Shown: piece by piece, positions 1 through 11,465 of the stretch
How the letters are laid out: each line of letters starts with the position of its first letter
Position numbering within the stretch: position 1 is the stretch's first letter
Source: Vibrio pacinii DSM 19139
Lineage (GTDB): Bacteria > Pseudomonadota > Gammaproteobacteria > Enterobacterales > Vibrionaceae
Assembly (NCBI RefSeq): GCF_000711795.1
Contig: NZ_JONH01000018.1
Coordinates: 1-64,000 of the forward strand
DNA: 64,000 bases
Direction of reading: 5' to 3'
Program-made: the position numbers and the translations under genes
The notes under the pieces: generated by a model
What the model was told of the DNA's origin: nothing
The model's database searches: none
The model's input: only the letters and a program-made list of their open reading frames with translations

Positions 1-40
1 TGGGGCTTTTTTACATCTGCCGTTTGGATTAGTTTACTGT

Positions 41-123
41 AATACTCAATTGGCAGAGCAGCGGATCCCGCCAATACCGAAAATCAGCGCGTGTTGGGAG
101 TTCGAATCTCTCCGCCTTTGCCA
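41..123 (+). pseudogene. degenerate tRNA-Trp (tRNA-like remnant)
   Basis: The 3' part reads as the T arm and tail of tRNA-Trp: a GGGAG stem (96-100), TTCGAAT loop, CTCTC stem, then CGCCTTT-G-CCA ending at 123. It closely matches the bacterial tRNA-Trp end as I remember it. A D-arm-like block (about 45-58) precedes it. No AAAGGCG stretch is present upstream to pair with the 3' acceptor strand, and the anticodon region is enlarged and does not fold as a normal arm. I infer a non-functional or non-canonical tRNA-Trp copy at the end of a tRNA or rRNA operon that lies left of the window. Confidence 0.6.
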
Positions 124-144
124 TATTTCCCTTTTGGGTTAGAA

Positions 145-170
145 AGCCTCAGTTTCGGTTGAGGTTTTTT
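145..170 (+). terminator. Rho-independent terminator after the tRNA-Trp remnant
   Basis: A short stem CCTCA/TGAGG with a purine-pyrimidine loop is followed by TTTTTT. It fits the end of the transcript that carries the tRNA-Trp remnant. The rest of the gap up to crcB (171-425) shows no other recognisable gene or RNA, and no fluoride riboswitch core was seen in it. Confidence 0.7.
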
Positions 171-425
171 GCTATCTAGCGTCAACAAAGATAGATACTT
201 TAGGATTTCCGCCCCAAACTGTCATAAGAATCACGTCATACTGCTTTCCAAAACTTGTAGCGGTTCATATCCAGTAGGGGGAATGATTTTTATGTTCAAG
301 GTTGATTTACGTGACAGCTGTAACTTTTTTAAAGTAATCCTGTTGATGGGACGATATTGCTGAATTTTTTGTCGAAAATTCACTCATTATCGGTAGAATC
401 ATGTCATCACTTTTAGGAGAGACTA

Positions 426-809
426 ATGGGTCAATTTTCAATATTGAGCTTTATTGCTCTGGGTGGGGCTTTTGGCGCATGTTCTCGTTACCTAATATCC
501 GAGTTGTGTGTTCAGTTATTCGGCCGGGGCTTTCCATACGGAACGCTCACCGTTAACGTTATTGGCTCTTTTGTTATGGGTCTACTGGTCGCTGCATTTG
601 AAAATGAGATCCTTGCTCCTGAGCCATGGCGGCAAATTATCGGCTTAGGTTTTCTCGGCGCACTAACGACATTTTCCACTTTTTCTATGGATAATGTTCT
701 GCTTATGCAGCAAGGTGCCTTTGTTAAAATGGGGCTAAACATACTATTAAATGTCTTTTTGAGTATTTCTGCTGCTTGGATTGGCTTTCAAGTTTTGATT
801 AAAAGCTAA
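426..809 (+). CDS. crcB: CrcB/FluC fluoride ion channel
   Basis: A 127-residue membrane protein with four hydrophobic segments, the usual length of the CrcB/Fluc family. These proteins form dual-topology dimers that export fluoride across the inner membrane. Visible signatures are GACSRY at 17-22, the pore Asn in NVIGSF (N44) and the TTFSTF block at 81-86, which in the family carries the Phe box and central Na+ site. An AGGAGA ribosome binding site sits about 5 bases before the ATG. It is followed by its own terminator, and the thiamine operon promoter starts inside that terminator. Confidence 0.93.
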   Translation: MGQFSILSFIALGGAFGACSRYLISELCVQLFGRGFPYGTLTVNVIGSFVMGLLVAAFENEILAPEPWRQIIGLGFLGALTTFSTFSMDNVLLMQQGAFVKMGLNILLNVFLSISAAWIGFQVLIKS

Positions 810-841
810 CCAGTTATCACATCTGACTATTTTTAGAACTT

Positions 842-868
842 ACGGCTTGGTTTAACCAAGCCGTTTTT
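842..868 (+). terminator. crcB terminator
   Basis: ACGGCTTGG-TTTA-CCAAGCCGT hairpin followed by TTTTTAT. Its right arm overlaps the probable -35 and spacer of the thiC promoter. Confidence 0.85.
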
Positions 869-875
869 ATATACT
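847..875 (+). promoter_or_regulatory. probable sigma-70 promoter of the thiamine operon
   Basis: TTGGTT (847-852), a 17-base spacer, then TATACT (870-875). This places the start near 882, exactly where the TPP riboswitch begins. The promoter overlaps the crcB terminator hairpin. Inferred from sequence only. Confidence 0.5.
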
Positions 876-880
876 GATTT

Positions 881-970
881 CACTTGTCGGAGTGCCTAAA
901 GGCTGAGACCGTTAATTCGGGATCCGTTGAACCTGATCAGATTAGTATCTGCGAAGGGAACGAGAGAAGA
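881..970 (+). promoter_or_regulatory. TPP riboswitch (THI element) upstream of thiC
   Basis: It contains the conserved THI-box strings: GTCGGAGTGCC, then GGCTGAGACC, CCTGATCAG and GCGAAGGGAACGAGAG. These match the thiC-leader TPP aptamer of enteric bacteria. TPP binding is known to lower expression of such operons. Downstream lies a short stem, ATCAGCA/TGCTGAT (977-993), which may be part of the expression platform. The thiC ribosome binding site lies about 130 bases after the aptamer. Confidence 0.95.
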
Positions 971-1011
971 TATCTCCATCAGCATCATGCTGATCGTCTA
1001 TCCAAAATTGA

Positions 1012-3041
<2,030 letters not shown>

Positions 3042-3042
<1 letters not shown>

Positions 3043-4304
3043 TGACTAAAATCCTTATTCCTGCTGATTGTATTGAGCTTACAGGTATTGTTCAGCAATG
3101 CTTATTACGAGCGAATCAACAAGGATTTATAGTCGATGGTATTGAGTTGGGCGTAAGTCCAACTCATACCATTTTAGTCGCTAAGCACAATGGCACTATT
3201 GGTTTGTTGGCAGATCTGTATACAGATTTGGCTCCTTGTGAAAGCCAAGACTATTTATCCTCTTACGTCCTTAGCTATAACAGTACTATTCCGTTGTCGC
3301 ATTGCTCCGAGCAAGCGATAAACACAGTGTGTTTAGCTGTTCGAGACGGTAACCGTTACCTAGATATCTGGCATCATCCATTAACTAATGAAACTCGAGC
3401 TCTATATTTTGATTCAGTTAATGAAGCGAACAATACTCATCACTTGGCTTGGGTTACGACCCTGTTTGCTCTCGATTTTCCGCTTGAAGACTGTTTGACC
3501 TTGGCGCGTGCAATGAGCAATGTTTCACGTGAAACATGGGCTCATGACTACAGACAATTCCCCACGCCAGTTATTGAAGATTCACGCCTAGGCATCAAAG
3601 TGGGCTGGGGAGTAAATCAACATAAGATTCAATTTAAAACTGTAACGGATCGCAACTTGGGGCTCTATCCTGTCGTTGATAGTGTTGATTGGGTAGAACG
3701 ATTGCTGCAACTAGGTGTAAAAACCATTCAACTTAGGATTAAGAACCCAGATCAAGAGGACTTGGAGCAACAGATAAAGCGAACGATTGAACTTGGAAGG
3801 CAGTATGGGGCACAAGTCTTTATCAATGACTATTGGAAGCTTGCAATAGAGCACGGTGCATACGGTGTTCACTTGGGTCAAGAAGACTTAGAACAATCTA
3901 ATCTAAAACTACTCTACGATGCTGGTATTAGACTTGGACTTTCGACACACGGCTATTACGAGCTGCTTCGAATTGTTCAGATTGCGCCGAGTTATATCGC
4001 ATTGGGCCATATCTTTGCTACCACAACCAAGCAAATGCCGTCTGAACCTCAAGGACTGGTGCGCTTGGCTCTGTATCAAAAGCTAATCAATAGCATACCT
4101 TATGTTGACGATGTTGGTGTGCCAACCGTTGCGATTGGTGGTATCGACCTAACCAACGCCAGTAATGTATGGCAATGTGGTGTATCGAGCTTAGCTGTGG
4201 TTAGGGCGATTACCTTATCTCCTGAACCGCAAAGTGTGATTCAAGCATTTAACCATGTTATGGCCACTCGTGCGCATAGCAAGGAGTTAAGTTATGTTGA
4301 GTGA
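3042..4304 (+). CDS. thiE: thiamine phosphate synthase ThiE with a degenerate ThiD-like N-terminal half
   Basis: A 420-residue protein, about twice the usual ThiE length. The C-terminal ~210 residues carry the ThiE signatures: [33 protein letters not shown] and VAIGGI. It should join HMP-PP to HET-P to give thiamine phosphate. The N-terminal ~190 residues recall the end of HMP-P kinase (ThiD) in the stretch [15 protein letters not shown], but the catalytic GTGC motif of ThiD is missing (HHLAWV instead), so that half is probably not a kinase. GGAGG precedes ATG 3042, and it overlaps thiC and thiF. A perfect parS lies inside the reading frame at 3521-3536. Confidence 0.9.
3521..3536. other. parS centromere site inside thiE
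   Basis: TGTTTCACGTGAAACA is an exact match to the ParB-binding parS consensus and a perfect 16-bp palindrome. It lies in the coding sequence of the ThiE fusion protein. Confidence 0.93.
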
Positions 4305-5061
4305 TAGTGCGTTTCTAAGATACCAACGACAAATCGCGTTGCCAGAGATTGGCGAGGTTGGGCAATCAAGGCTAAACCGTTGTTCGGTTCTGATCATCGG
4401 TTGTGGCGGATTGGGCAGTGCTGCTGGTATGTATTTGGCTGCTGCTGGTGTTGGCAATTTAGTGATCAGCGATGATGACATTGTTGAAACCAGTAACTTA
4501 CAGCGACAAGTCATCTATAGAGAAAGTGACATCAACAGCAACAAAGTCGATGCAATGGCAAATCAGATGCAGAGCATCAACGGTCAACTCAATGTACGTA
4601 AGTTAAATCGGCGATTGAATGAGGACCAACTTAATTTAGAAGTGATGATGGCTGATGCGGTGTTAGATTGCAGCGATAACTTACCAACGCGGCATTTGAT
4701 TAACCGGATCTGTCATCGTCAAGCTAAACCGCTAATTTCCGGCTCAGCAATTGGTTGGCGGGGGCAATTTGCCGTATTTAATTTCGTCCAATCCACAACG
4801 GGTTGCTACCAGTGTTTGGTTCCCGAGGAAGATTTTGACCGCGCATTAAAGTGCAGTGATAGCGGTATTATCGGCCCAGTCGTTGGCACGATAGGTAACT
4901 ATCAAGCGTTAGCTACGTTGCAAGTGTTGGCGTTAGATGACGTCGGTTTCAAATCCAATCAATTACATCTATTCGATGGTAAGAGCCTCAAATGGCAAAC
5001 CTTAACCATTAGGTCTGACACTGAATGTAGAGTATGTGCACAGCATAAAAAAGCGAGTTGA
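4294..5061 (+). CDS. thiF: ThiS adenylyltransferase ThiF
   Basis: A 255-residue E1-like enzyme that adenylates the C-terminus of ThiS for sulfur transfer. It shows the nucleotide-binding [10 protein letters not shown] at 37-45 and the zinc pairs C171/C174 and C245/C248. C187 is in the position expected for the reactive Cys that forms the ThiS-ThiF link. AAGGAG precedes the ATG. Its first 11 bases overlap the end of thiE, which suggests translational coupling. Confidence 0.95.
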   Translation: MLSDSAFLRYQRQIALPEIGEVGQSRLNRCSVLIIGCGGLGSAAGMYLAAAGVGNLVISDDDIVETSNLQRQVIYRESDINSNKVDAMANQMQSINGQLNVRKLNRRLNEDQLNLEVMMADAVLDCSDNLPTRHLINRICHRQAKPLISGSAIGWRGQFAVFNFVQSTTGCYQCLVPEEDFDRALKCSDSGIIGPVVGTIGNYQALATLQVLALDDVGFKSNQLHLFDGKSLKWQTLTIRSDTECRVCAQHKKAS

Positions 5062-5064
5062 AAT

Positions 5065-5274
5065 ATGGAAACGGTTCGAATTCTGATAAATGACCAAGCT
5101 CATCATGTGCAACCAAACCGATCGCTTACCGCGATTATTGAACAGCTTTCGTTACCCGAAATTGGCTGCGTATTTGCGATTAACAATACGGTTATACCGC
5201 GTAGTGAATGGTCAATTACGCACTTAAATGAAGGTGATGCTATCTCACTCTTTCAAGCTATCGCAGGAGGGTAA
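5065..5274 (+). CDS. thiS: sulfur carrier protein ThiS
   Basis: A 69-residue ubiquitin-like carrier ending in GG, the diglycine that is adenylated by ThiF and then thiocarboxylated. It donates sulfur to thiazole formation by ThiG. It lies 3 bases after thiF, and its end holds the thiG ribosome binding site. Confidence 0.93.
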   Translation: METVRILINDQAHHVQPNRSLTAIIEQLSLPEIGCVFAINNTVIPRSEWSITHLNEGDAISLFQAIAGG

Positions 5275-5278
5275 TTGG

Positions 5279-6043
5279 ATGTTGACGATTGCTAACAAAA
5301 CCTTTCAGTCACGCCTGTTCACGGGAACGGGTAAGTTTGCTAATAGCCAAATAATGGCAGATTCGATTAAAGCTTCGGGCTCTCAGCTGTCAACAATGGC
5401 ACTCAAGCGCGTCGACGTGAACAATCAACAAGATGACATTCTTAAGCCGCTTGTCGATATGGGAGTTGATTTATTGCCAAATACGTCAGGGGCGAGGAAC
5501 GCCAAAGATGCCATTTTTGCAGCTCACCTCGCGCGTGAAGCGCTTGGTACCAACTGGTTGAAATTGGAAATTCATCCTGACCCAAAATACTTAATGCCAG
5601 ATCCGATTGAGACCCTATTGGCAGCCGAGCAACTGGTTAAAGATGGTTTTGTGGTGTTACCTTACTGCCATGCTGACCCGGTTTTGTGCAAACGTTTAGA
5701 ACAAGTTGGTTGCGCCGCAGTCATGCCGCTAGGTGCGCCAATAGGCTCAAACAAGGGAATAGCATCTCATGACTTCATTGAGATTATTATCGACCAAGCT
5801 AAGATTCCGGTCATTGTTGATGCTGGAATTGGAGCTCCTTCTCATGCGGCAAGGGCGATGGAGATGGGTGCCGACGCTGTTCTGGTCAATACTGCAATTG
5901 CCGCTGCCGCAGATCCAGTTGCTATGGCGAGAGCGTTCAAATTGGCAGTAGAAGCAGGGAGCATCGCGTATCAAGCCGGTTTGGCTGGTAAGGTGTCACA
6001 CGCGGTTGCCTCGAGTCCGTTGACTTCGTTTCTGAATAACTAG
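5279..6043 (+). CDS. thiG: thiazole synthase ThiG
   Basis: A 254-residue TIM-barrel enzyme that builds the thiazole phosphate of thiamine from DXP, ThiS thiocarboxylate and dehydroglycine. The Schiff-base Lys is visible as K95 in [10 protein letters not shown]. The phosphate loops APIGSN and GIGAPS are present. I chose ATG 5279 because GGAGGG sits in the end of thiS just upstream and the protein then begins MLTIANKTF as in relatives. The in-frame ATG at 5228 lies inside thiS. Confidence 0.95.
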   Translation: MLTIANKTFQSRLFTGTGKFANSQIMADSIKASGSQLSTMALKRVDVNNQQDDILKPLVDMGVDLLPNTSGARNAKDAIFAAHLAREALGTNWLKLEIHPDPKYLMPDPIETLLAAEQLVKDGFVVLPYCHADPVLCKRLEQVGCAAVMPLGAPIGSNKGIASHDFIEIIIDQAKIPVIVDAGIGAPSHAARAMEMGADAVLVNTAIAAAADPVAMARAFKLAVEAGSIAYQAGLAGKVSHAVASSPLTSFLNN

Positions 6044-6057
6044 AGTGAGAGCTGGAC

Positions 6058-7170
6058 ATGAGTTTCGTCGAACACTTTAAACAGTTGGATTGGGACGATA
6101 TCAACTTATCAATTAACAGCAAAACCAGCGTTGATGTTGAGCGTGCATTAAGTAAACCCAAGCGCGATTTGGAGGATTTTAAAGCACTGATTTCTCCGGC
6201 AGCGGAAGGCTATCTTGAACAAATGGCACAACAGTCGTTTGCTCTGACTCGTAAGCGATTTGGCCATACCATGTCGCTTTATATTCCCCTGTACTTGTCT
6301 AACCTTTGTGCTAATGCGTGTACCTACTGTGGCTTTTCGATGGAGAACCGCATTAAGCGTAGAACGCTCAATCAACAAGAGATCGATGCAGAGATTGATG
6401 CTATTAAGCAAATGAAGTTTGATAGCGTGCTACTGGTAACAGGCGAACACGAAACTAAAGTAGGAATGAACTATTTTCGTCAGGTGTTACCGCAGATCAA
6501 ACAACGCTTCAATTATCTTGCGATGGAAGTTCAACCGCTTAAGCAAGAAGAGTATGCAGAGTTGAAAGCCTTAGGCTTAGATGCGGTGATGGTCTATCAA
6601 GAAACCTATCATCCATCAACTTATGCTCAGCACCATTTACGTGGTAATAAAATGGATTTTGAGTTTCGGCTCGATACTCCTGATCGCTTAGCGAAAGCAG
6701 GGATCGATAAGATTGGTATCGGCGCACTGATTGGGCTTGAGGACTGGCGCACTGATTGTTTTTTTACCGCTGCGCATCTCGATTATTTGGAACGAACCTA
6801 CTGGCAAACTCGATATTCGATTTCATTTCCTCGCTTAAGGCCGTGTGCAGGAGCACTGCAGCCAAAATCGGTAATGAGTGACAAGCAACTGGTCCAACTT
6901 ATTTGCGCATATCGTTTGTTTAACCCTGAAGTGGAGTTATCTCTATCAACTCGAGAGTCGCCAGAGTTCCGTGATAATGTGTTGCCGCTTGGAATTACGT
7001 CGATGTCAGCGGCATCGAAAACGCAACCTGGCGGGTATGCGAATGATGCCACTGAGCTGGAACAGTTTGAGATCAGTGATGAACGGAGTGCCGCATCGGT
7101 CGAATCAATAATTCGTTCAAGAGGGTTTGATCCGGTATGGCGAGATTGGCATTCGGCATACTCCGGCTAG
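6058..7170 (+). CDS. thiH: 2-iminoacetate synthase ThiH
   Basis: A 370-residue radical SAM enzyme that cleaves tyrosine to dehydroglycine (2-iminoacetate) for ThiG. The CX3CX2C cluster motif is C84, C88, C91 (CANACTYC). It is the last gene of the operon and is followed by a parS site and a bidirectional terminator. Use of ThiH rather than ThiO fits the anaerobic-capable lifestyle of vibrios. Confidence 0.96.
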   Translation: MSFVEHFKQLDWDDINLSINSKTSVDVERALSKPKRDLEDFKALISPAAEGYLEQMAQQSFALTRKRFGHTMSLYIPLYLSNLCANACTYCGFSMENRIKRRTLNQQEIDAEIDAIKQMKFDSVLLVTGEHETKVGMNYFRQVLPQIKQRFNYLAMEVQPLKQEEYAELKALGLDAVMVYQETYHPSTYAQHHLRGNKMDFEFRLDTPDRLAKAGIDKIGIGALIGLEDWRTDCFFTAAHLDYLERTYWQTRYSISFPRLRPCAGALQPKSVMSDKQLVQLICAYRLFNPEVELSLSTRESPEFRDNVLPLGITSMSAASKTQPGGYANDATELEQFEISDERSAASVESIIRSRGFDPVWRDWHSAYSG

Positions 7171-7174
7171 TTAG

Positions 7175-7190
7175 TGTTTCACGTGAAACA
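7175..7190. other. parS centromere site downstream of thiH
   Basis: TGTTTCACGTGAAACA is identical to the copy in thiE and is a perfect ParB-site palindrome. It lies 4 bases after the thiH stop and just before the terminator. Confidence 0.93.
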
Positions 7191-7192
7191 TA

Positions 7193-7225
7193 AAAAAGGG
7201 ATTGATGTACACATCAATCCCTTTT
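7193..7225. terminator. bidirectional terminator between thiH and the M24 peptidase gene
   Basis: AAAAGGGATTGATGT-AC-ACATCAATCCCTTTT, a long perfect stem with T runs on both strands between two convergent genes. Confidence 0.88.
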
Positions 7226-7248
7226 GCATATCTTAAATAAAGAAAGCC

Positions 7249-9039
7249 TTAGTTATGGACTAGCGGCTGGGTTGCTGCGTGTAACCATTGTTTCACGTCA
7301 CCTTCTACCAGCGCGCTGATGTCGTCCCATACTTTTTGATGGTAGTCGTTGAGCCAAGCTAGTTCAGGTCGGGTCAACATATCAACGTTAATGTTTCGTT
7401 TGTCGATAGGGCAACGCGTTAAAGACTCAAACGACAGCACAGAGAAGTCGCCGTTGGTCGGAGTTTCTACAACCAACTCTAGGTTCTCAATGCGAATGCC
7501 AAATGCATCGGCGCGGTAGTAACCTGGTTCATTCGATAGCACCATGCCTTCAGTGAGTGGCACATCGATAAGGCGCTTCGAAATACTTGCAGGCCCTTCA
7601 TGGACACTCAGAAAATGACCGACGCCGTGGCCTGTGCCATGGTCATAGTCGTAACCTTCAGCCCATAAATGCTGACGCGCTAGGGTATCAATTTGGTAGC
7701 CACGGGTCTCTTTAGGAAAACGTGCGCGAGCAACACCAATATGACCTTTCAATGCCAAGGTAAATTGCTTGATCATTTCATCGCTCGGCTGGCCGATGGC
7801 GATGGTCCGCGTGATATCAGTGGTGCCATCTAAGTACTGACCACCAGAATCGACAAGATACAAGGTGTTAAGCTCGAGCTTTCCTGGCTGAGGTTGGTTG
7901 TCATGATTGTAATGACACATTGCCGCATTGCTCCCAGCTGCGGAAATGGTATCAAAGCTGAGATCCATTAAGGTTGGATCTAGCTGACGAAATGCTTCGA
8001 GCTTGTCAGCCAGCGTTGCTTCGTCATGAAGGTTTCCTGCTAGCACTTCGGCATCTAACCAGCAGAGGAACTTGGTCATTGCGACACCATCACGGATATG
8101 ACACGCTTTCATTCCTGCAATTTCGACGGCGTTTTTAGCGGCTTTGGGCATCAAACAAGGGTCGGCCGCGTTCACCACGTTAGCCCCTGCATTTTGTAAT
8201 ATCAGTTTAAACCATGCATTGCTGGTTGTTGGATCAAGCAAGACCTTCTGACCTTGTAGTGCTTCAAGGCGAGTTTGCAATGCGTCAGGATGATGAACCG
8301 TTACCTTGCTGCCAACATGTTGGTAAAAGTTACTTGGAAGACGTGCTGGGTCTAAAAAGTATTCGACGCTAGCGTCAGCGTGAATAATGGCATGAGAGAG
8401 CAATACCGGTAAGTGTGATACGTCCAATCCGCGCACATTGAGCAGCCAACAGATGGAGTCCAATGCCGTGATGACCGCGCTATCAGCTCCGGCATTTTCA
8501 ACACGTTGAGCAATCTCTTGGCGCTTGCTTTGACTGGATTGACCAACCGCTTCGGTTGCCATTAATCGAACGTCAGACACTACGGGTGCTGGGCGGTCGT
8601 GCCACAACTCGTCAATGGGATTACTGTCAAGAATCTTAAGCTCTAGTGATGCCGCGAGTTTTGCTTGCGCCATTTCCAACCATGCTGAATTATGCATACG
8701 GGGATCGATGGCGATGGAAGCGCCTTTAGTGAGTTTTTGCATCACCCAGTCGAGAGCGGGCTCTTCAATAAGATGACGATACTCGAATTGTTCTGCCGGT
8801 ACTTCTTTTGTTACTTGAACGGTATAACGGCCATCAACAAAAATAGCGGCATTATCTTGAGTAATAACAGCGACGCCCGCAGAACCGGTGAATCCGGTGA
8901 GCCAGTGGAGACGCTCGTTATGAGCCGGAACATACTCACCGAGATATTCATCTTCGTGAGGAACCAGTAGGGCATCAATATCACGTTGTGCGAGCCACTG
9001 ACGAATGGCTGTCAAACGCTGTTCAGTATTGGTAAGCAT
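7249..9039 (-). CDS. Xaa-Pro aminopeptidase, M24 family (three-domain aminopeptidase P)
   Basis: A 596-residue protein with two creatinase-like N-terminal domains and a C-terminal pita-bread M24 domain. It is longer than classical PepP (~440) and like cytosolic aminopeptidase P1. Metal ligands are seen in DSGGQYLDGTTDIT, in GTGHGVGHFLSVHEGP (His), and in the Glu of SNEPGYY and RIENLELV. It should remove N-terminal residues that precede proline. I chose the start at 9039 (MLTNTEQRL) because AAGGA lies upstream. A longer frame to 9135 would run into the LysR gene. Confidence 0.88.
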   Translation of the reverse strand: MLTNTEQRLTAIRQWLAQRDIDALLVPHEDEYLGEYVPAHNERLHWLTGFTGSAGVAVITQDNAAIFVDGRYTVQVTKEVPAEQFEYRHLIEEPALDWVMQKLTKGASIAIDPRMHNSAWLEMAQAKLAASLELKILDSNPIDELWHDRPAPVVSDVRLMATEAVGQSSQSKRQEIAQRVENAGADSAVITALDSICWLLNVRGLDVSHLPVLLSHAIIHADASVEYFLDPARLPSNFYQHVGSKVTVHHPDALQTRLEALQGQKVLLDPTTSNAWFKLILQNAGANVVNAADPCLMPKAAKNAVEIAGMKACHIRDGVAMTKFLCWLDAEVLAGNLHDEATLADKLEAFRQLDPTLMDLSFDTISAAGSNAAMCHYNHDNQPQPGKLELNTLYLVDSGGQYLDGTTDITRTIAIGQPSDEMIKQFTLALKGHIGVARARFPKETRGYQIDTLARQHLWAEGYDYDHGTGHGVGHFLSVHEGPASISKRLIDVPLTEGMVLSNEPGYYRADAFGIRIENLELVVETPTNGDFSVLSFESLTRCPIDKRNINVDMLTRPELAWLNDYHQKVWDDISALVEGDVKQWLHAATQPLVHN

Positions 9040-9109
9040 CGAAATTAATCCTTCATTTGTTATAACGTCCTTATCAACGACATCTAATCGCTCGGACAAT
9101 GCGACTAAG

Positions 9110-10078
9110 CTACTCTTTTTGCGCGCTAGCTGCAAATGATCTCAAATCGATGGTTTTGTCACTGATAATCTGTCGAATCCACGACAGAGCAGGATCATTC
9201 TCTCTATCACGATGCCAAAATAGGGTATACGCCATGGGAGGAAATTCCATCGGTAATGGCAGCATGGTGAGGTTCAGCTGCTTTGAGGCCAACTCAACAA
9301 AGTGGCTAGGGGCCGTGAAAACAAAATCAGTATAAGAACACAGACTCGCGGCGCTATTAAAGTCGGGGACAGTAATGCCAATATCACGCTCTTTGCCCAT
9401 ATCCGCGAGACGGTAATCGAGCAGCCAGCGCTCATTACCATCGCAGCGCACTTGAACGTGGCGCTGGGCAAGGTAGTTATTGAGCGTCCAAGGCTGGTTG
9501 ATTGCAGGGTGGTTGTTACGCACAAGGCACATCTGGCGGTCACGATAGATCTCATGCTCACAAATGTCGCTTGGCGGCAGCATGGTCAGCTTAGCGTCAT
9601 TGATATCAATATCTTTACCTGTGATACCTAAATCGATCTCGCCCCGTTGAATGCGGCGGAAGGTGTCATCTGCCCACGCATGGGTACTAATTGTGACCTG
9701 AGGCGCCTGTTTGAAAATTTCAGGAAGAAAATGTGGCAAAATCAGCGGATAAACACTTTCAACGGCCGCAATTTGGTAACGATAATCGCTGCAACTTGGC
9801 AGAAACACCTCTGGTTGAGTCAGTTGCTCTAATTGATTGATAATGATTTCGAGTTTGGGTTTTAAGAACAGAGCTTTGGGTGTCGGCTTTAATCCGTGGG
9901 CATGGCGAATAAAGAGTGCGTCATCAAATTGGTTGCGCAGTTTGGCCAGGTTTTTACTGACCGCCGACTGACTAAGACACAGTCGATGCGCAGTGCGGGT
10001 AACATTAAGCTCTTCAATCAAAACGCGTAAACAAACCAGCAAATTGAGGTCAATTCGCGCCAACTTTTCAATATTCAT
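9110..10078 (-). CDS. LysR-family transcriptional regulator
   Basis: A 322-residue regulator. An N-terminal winged helix-turn-helix (DLNLLVCLRVLIEELNVTRTAHRLCLSQSAVSKNL, about residues 9-43, quoted in pieces: VTRTAHRLCLSQSAVS) is followed by a periplasmic-binding-like effector domain. I chose the start at 10078 (MNIEKLARIDLNLL). It is divergent from the MFS exporter across about 110 bases, so it probably controls that gene and itself. The effector is unknown. Confidence 0.85.
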   Translation of the reverse strand: MNIEKLARIDLNLLVCLRVLIEELNVTRTAHRLCLSQSAVSKNLAKLRNQFDDALFIRHAHGLKPTPKALFLKPKLEIIINQLEQLTQPEVFLPSCSDYRYQIAAVESVYPLILPHFLPEIFKQAPQVTISTHAWADDTFRRIQRGEIDLGITGKDIDINDAKLTMLPPSDICEHEIYRDRQMCLVRNNHPAINQPWTLNNYLAQRHVQVRCDGNERWLLDYRLADMGKERDIGITVPDFNSAASLCSYTDFVFTAPSHFVELASKQLNLTMLPLPMEFPPMAYTLFWHRDRENDPALSWIRQIISDKTIDLRSFAASAQKE

Positions 10079-10188
10079 AAGAAATTCTCTACCGGAATAA
10101 TGCTGATGACTAATTATCATTGGTGGGCATATCTAGTTTAGACTACTATCAAGCCGTTTTCATTAGTCATTATTCAGCGGAGATAGAA

Positions 10189-11382
10189 GTGCAATCGATC
10201 CATTACCCAGTACCCAAAAAGCAGCAATTAGTGTTGTTGACTCTTTTGGTTCTATTTAGTCCATTAGCGATTGATATCTATCTACCAGCATTGCCAATTA
10301 TTTCAGAGACGTTCCACGTGGAACATGCATTGGCACAAGACACAATTACATGGTTTCTGTTTGCGATGGGGGTCGGCCAGTTATTCGCTGGGCCACTTGC
10401 AGACAAACTCGGACGTCGAACTGTTGCATTGGGGGGCGTTAGTATCTACGCAGTGAGCGCTTTATTGGCGTGGAGTGCTCAAAACATTGAGTGGATGCTC
10501 GCAGCCCGTTTGCTACAAGGCTTAGGTGCGTGTGCGACATCGGTAGCAGCCTTTGCAACAGTTCGCGATATGTTTGGTCCGCAAAAGAGCGGCAAGATGA
10601 TCAGCTACCTCAATGGCGCGATCTGCTTTATTCCAGCACTGGCGCCGATTTTGGGCAGTTGGCTGACTCAACAATTTGGCTGGCGTGCGAACTTTAGTTT
10701 TATGGCGGGTTTCGCTGTTGTGGTGTTCACGATGTTATGGCTTGGGATGAAAGAGACCAATCCTGAAATGAGCAAAGAGCCGGTGTTTAAATTAAATCGC
10801 TATCTTGATGTGGTGAAAACACCATCATTCCTATTTCATGCGAGTTTGTGCATGTTAGCGATGGCCGTCATCCTTGGCTATGTAACATCCGCGCCAGTGG
10901 TTTTGATGGAAAATCTTGGTTTAACGATGAACCAATTCACCTTCTGGTTTGGGATTAACGCCGTGATCAACATTATTGCTTGTATGGCTGCACCTAGGTT
11001 TATGGACCGTTTTGGCACTCACTTAGCGCTAACAGTCGGTATTGTTACCTTGGTCATCGCTGGATTTATGATGCTCGCGTTAATGGAATATGCGACAGCG
11101 CTGGCCTTTATGTTGCCAATCTTCTTCTCTTCGATTGGCTTTGCTTGGATTCTAGGTGCGGCGGCAGGCAAAGCATTAGCCCCATTTGGTGATAAAGCGG
11201 GTACTGCAGCGGCACTGCTTGGCTTATTCCAGATGAGTGGTTCGGGCCTTGTTGTTGGAACCGTGCAGCGTCTTGGTATGGAACCGCAAATAGTGATTGC
11301 CACTTTAATGCTAATTGTAGCACCTGCGCTGGCAATCTTATGGTCGAGAGCCGGCAAAACTTGGCATTATGCGGTGGCATAA
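10189..11382 (+). CDS. Bcr/CflA-family MFS drug exporter
   Basis: A 397-residue permease with about 12 transmembrane segments. It has the family opening FSPLAIDIYLPALPIIS and the MFS motif A region GPLADKLGRRTVALGG, typical of Bcr/CflA proton-driven exporters. I chose GTG 10189 because GCGGAGA lies 7 bases upstream. The upstream in-frame ATG at 10120 has no clear ribosome binding site and falls in the divergent promoter zone. The exported compound cannot be read from sequence. A parS-like palindrome lies in the frame at 10310. Confidence 0.85.
   Translation: MQSIHYPVPKKQQLVLLTLLVLFSPLAIDIYLPALPIISETFHVEHALAQDTITWFLFAMGVGQLFAGPLADKLGRRTVALGGVSIYAVSALLAWSAQNIEWMLAARLLQGLGACATSVAAFATVRDMFGPQKSGKMISYLNGAICFIPALAPILGSWLTQQFGWRANFSFMAGFAVVVFTMLWLGMKETNPEMSKEPVFKLNRYLDVVKTPSFLFHASLCMLAMAVILGYVTSAPVVLMENLGLTMNQFTFWFGINAVINIIACMAAPRFMDRFGTHLALTVGIVTLVIAGFMMLALMEYATALAFMLPIFFSSIGFAWILGAAAGKALAPFGDKAGTAAALLGLFQMSGSGLVVGTVQRLGMEPQIVIATLMLIVAPALAILWSRAGKTWHYAVA
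10310..10325. other. parS variant inside the MFS exporter gene
   Basis: CGTTCCACGTGGAACA contains a perfect 14-bp palindrome. It differs from the strict parS consensus NGTTNCACGTGAAACN at one base (G for A in the right arm). It is probably a ParB site of slightly different affinity. Confidence 0.7.
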
Positions 11383-11465
11383 TCTGGTTAGACAAGCCTT
11401 GATAAACAATATAAACGCTGTATATTTGAGCTTCAAATATCGAGTTATGTGGAAACAACACAACG

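Noticed and set aside
169..363. Small gene between the first terminator and crcB
   Set aside because: The 64-codon frame begins in the terminator, has no ribosome binding site and no protein-like composition.
364..425. Fluoride riboswitch upstream of crcB
   Set aside because: The conserved fluoride aptamer core could not be found in the short leader.
7280..7300. Further parS near the end of the M24 peptidase gene
   Set aside because: Only the left half TGTTTCACGT is present. The right half does not match, so ParB binding is unlikely.
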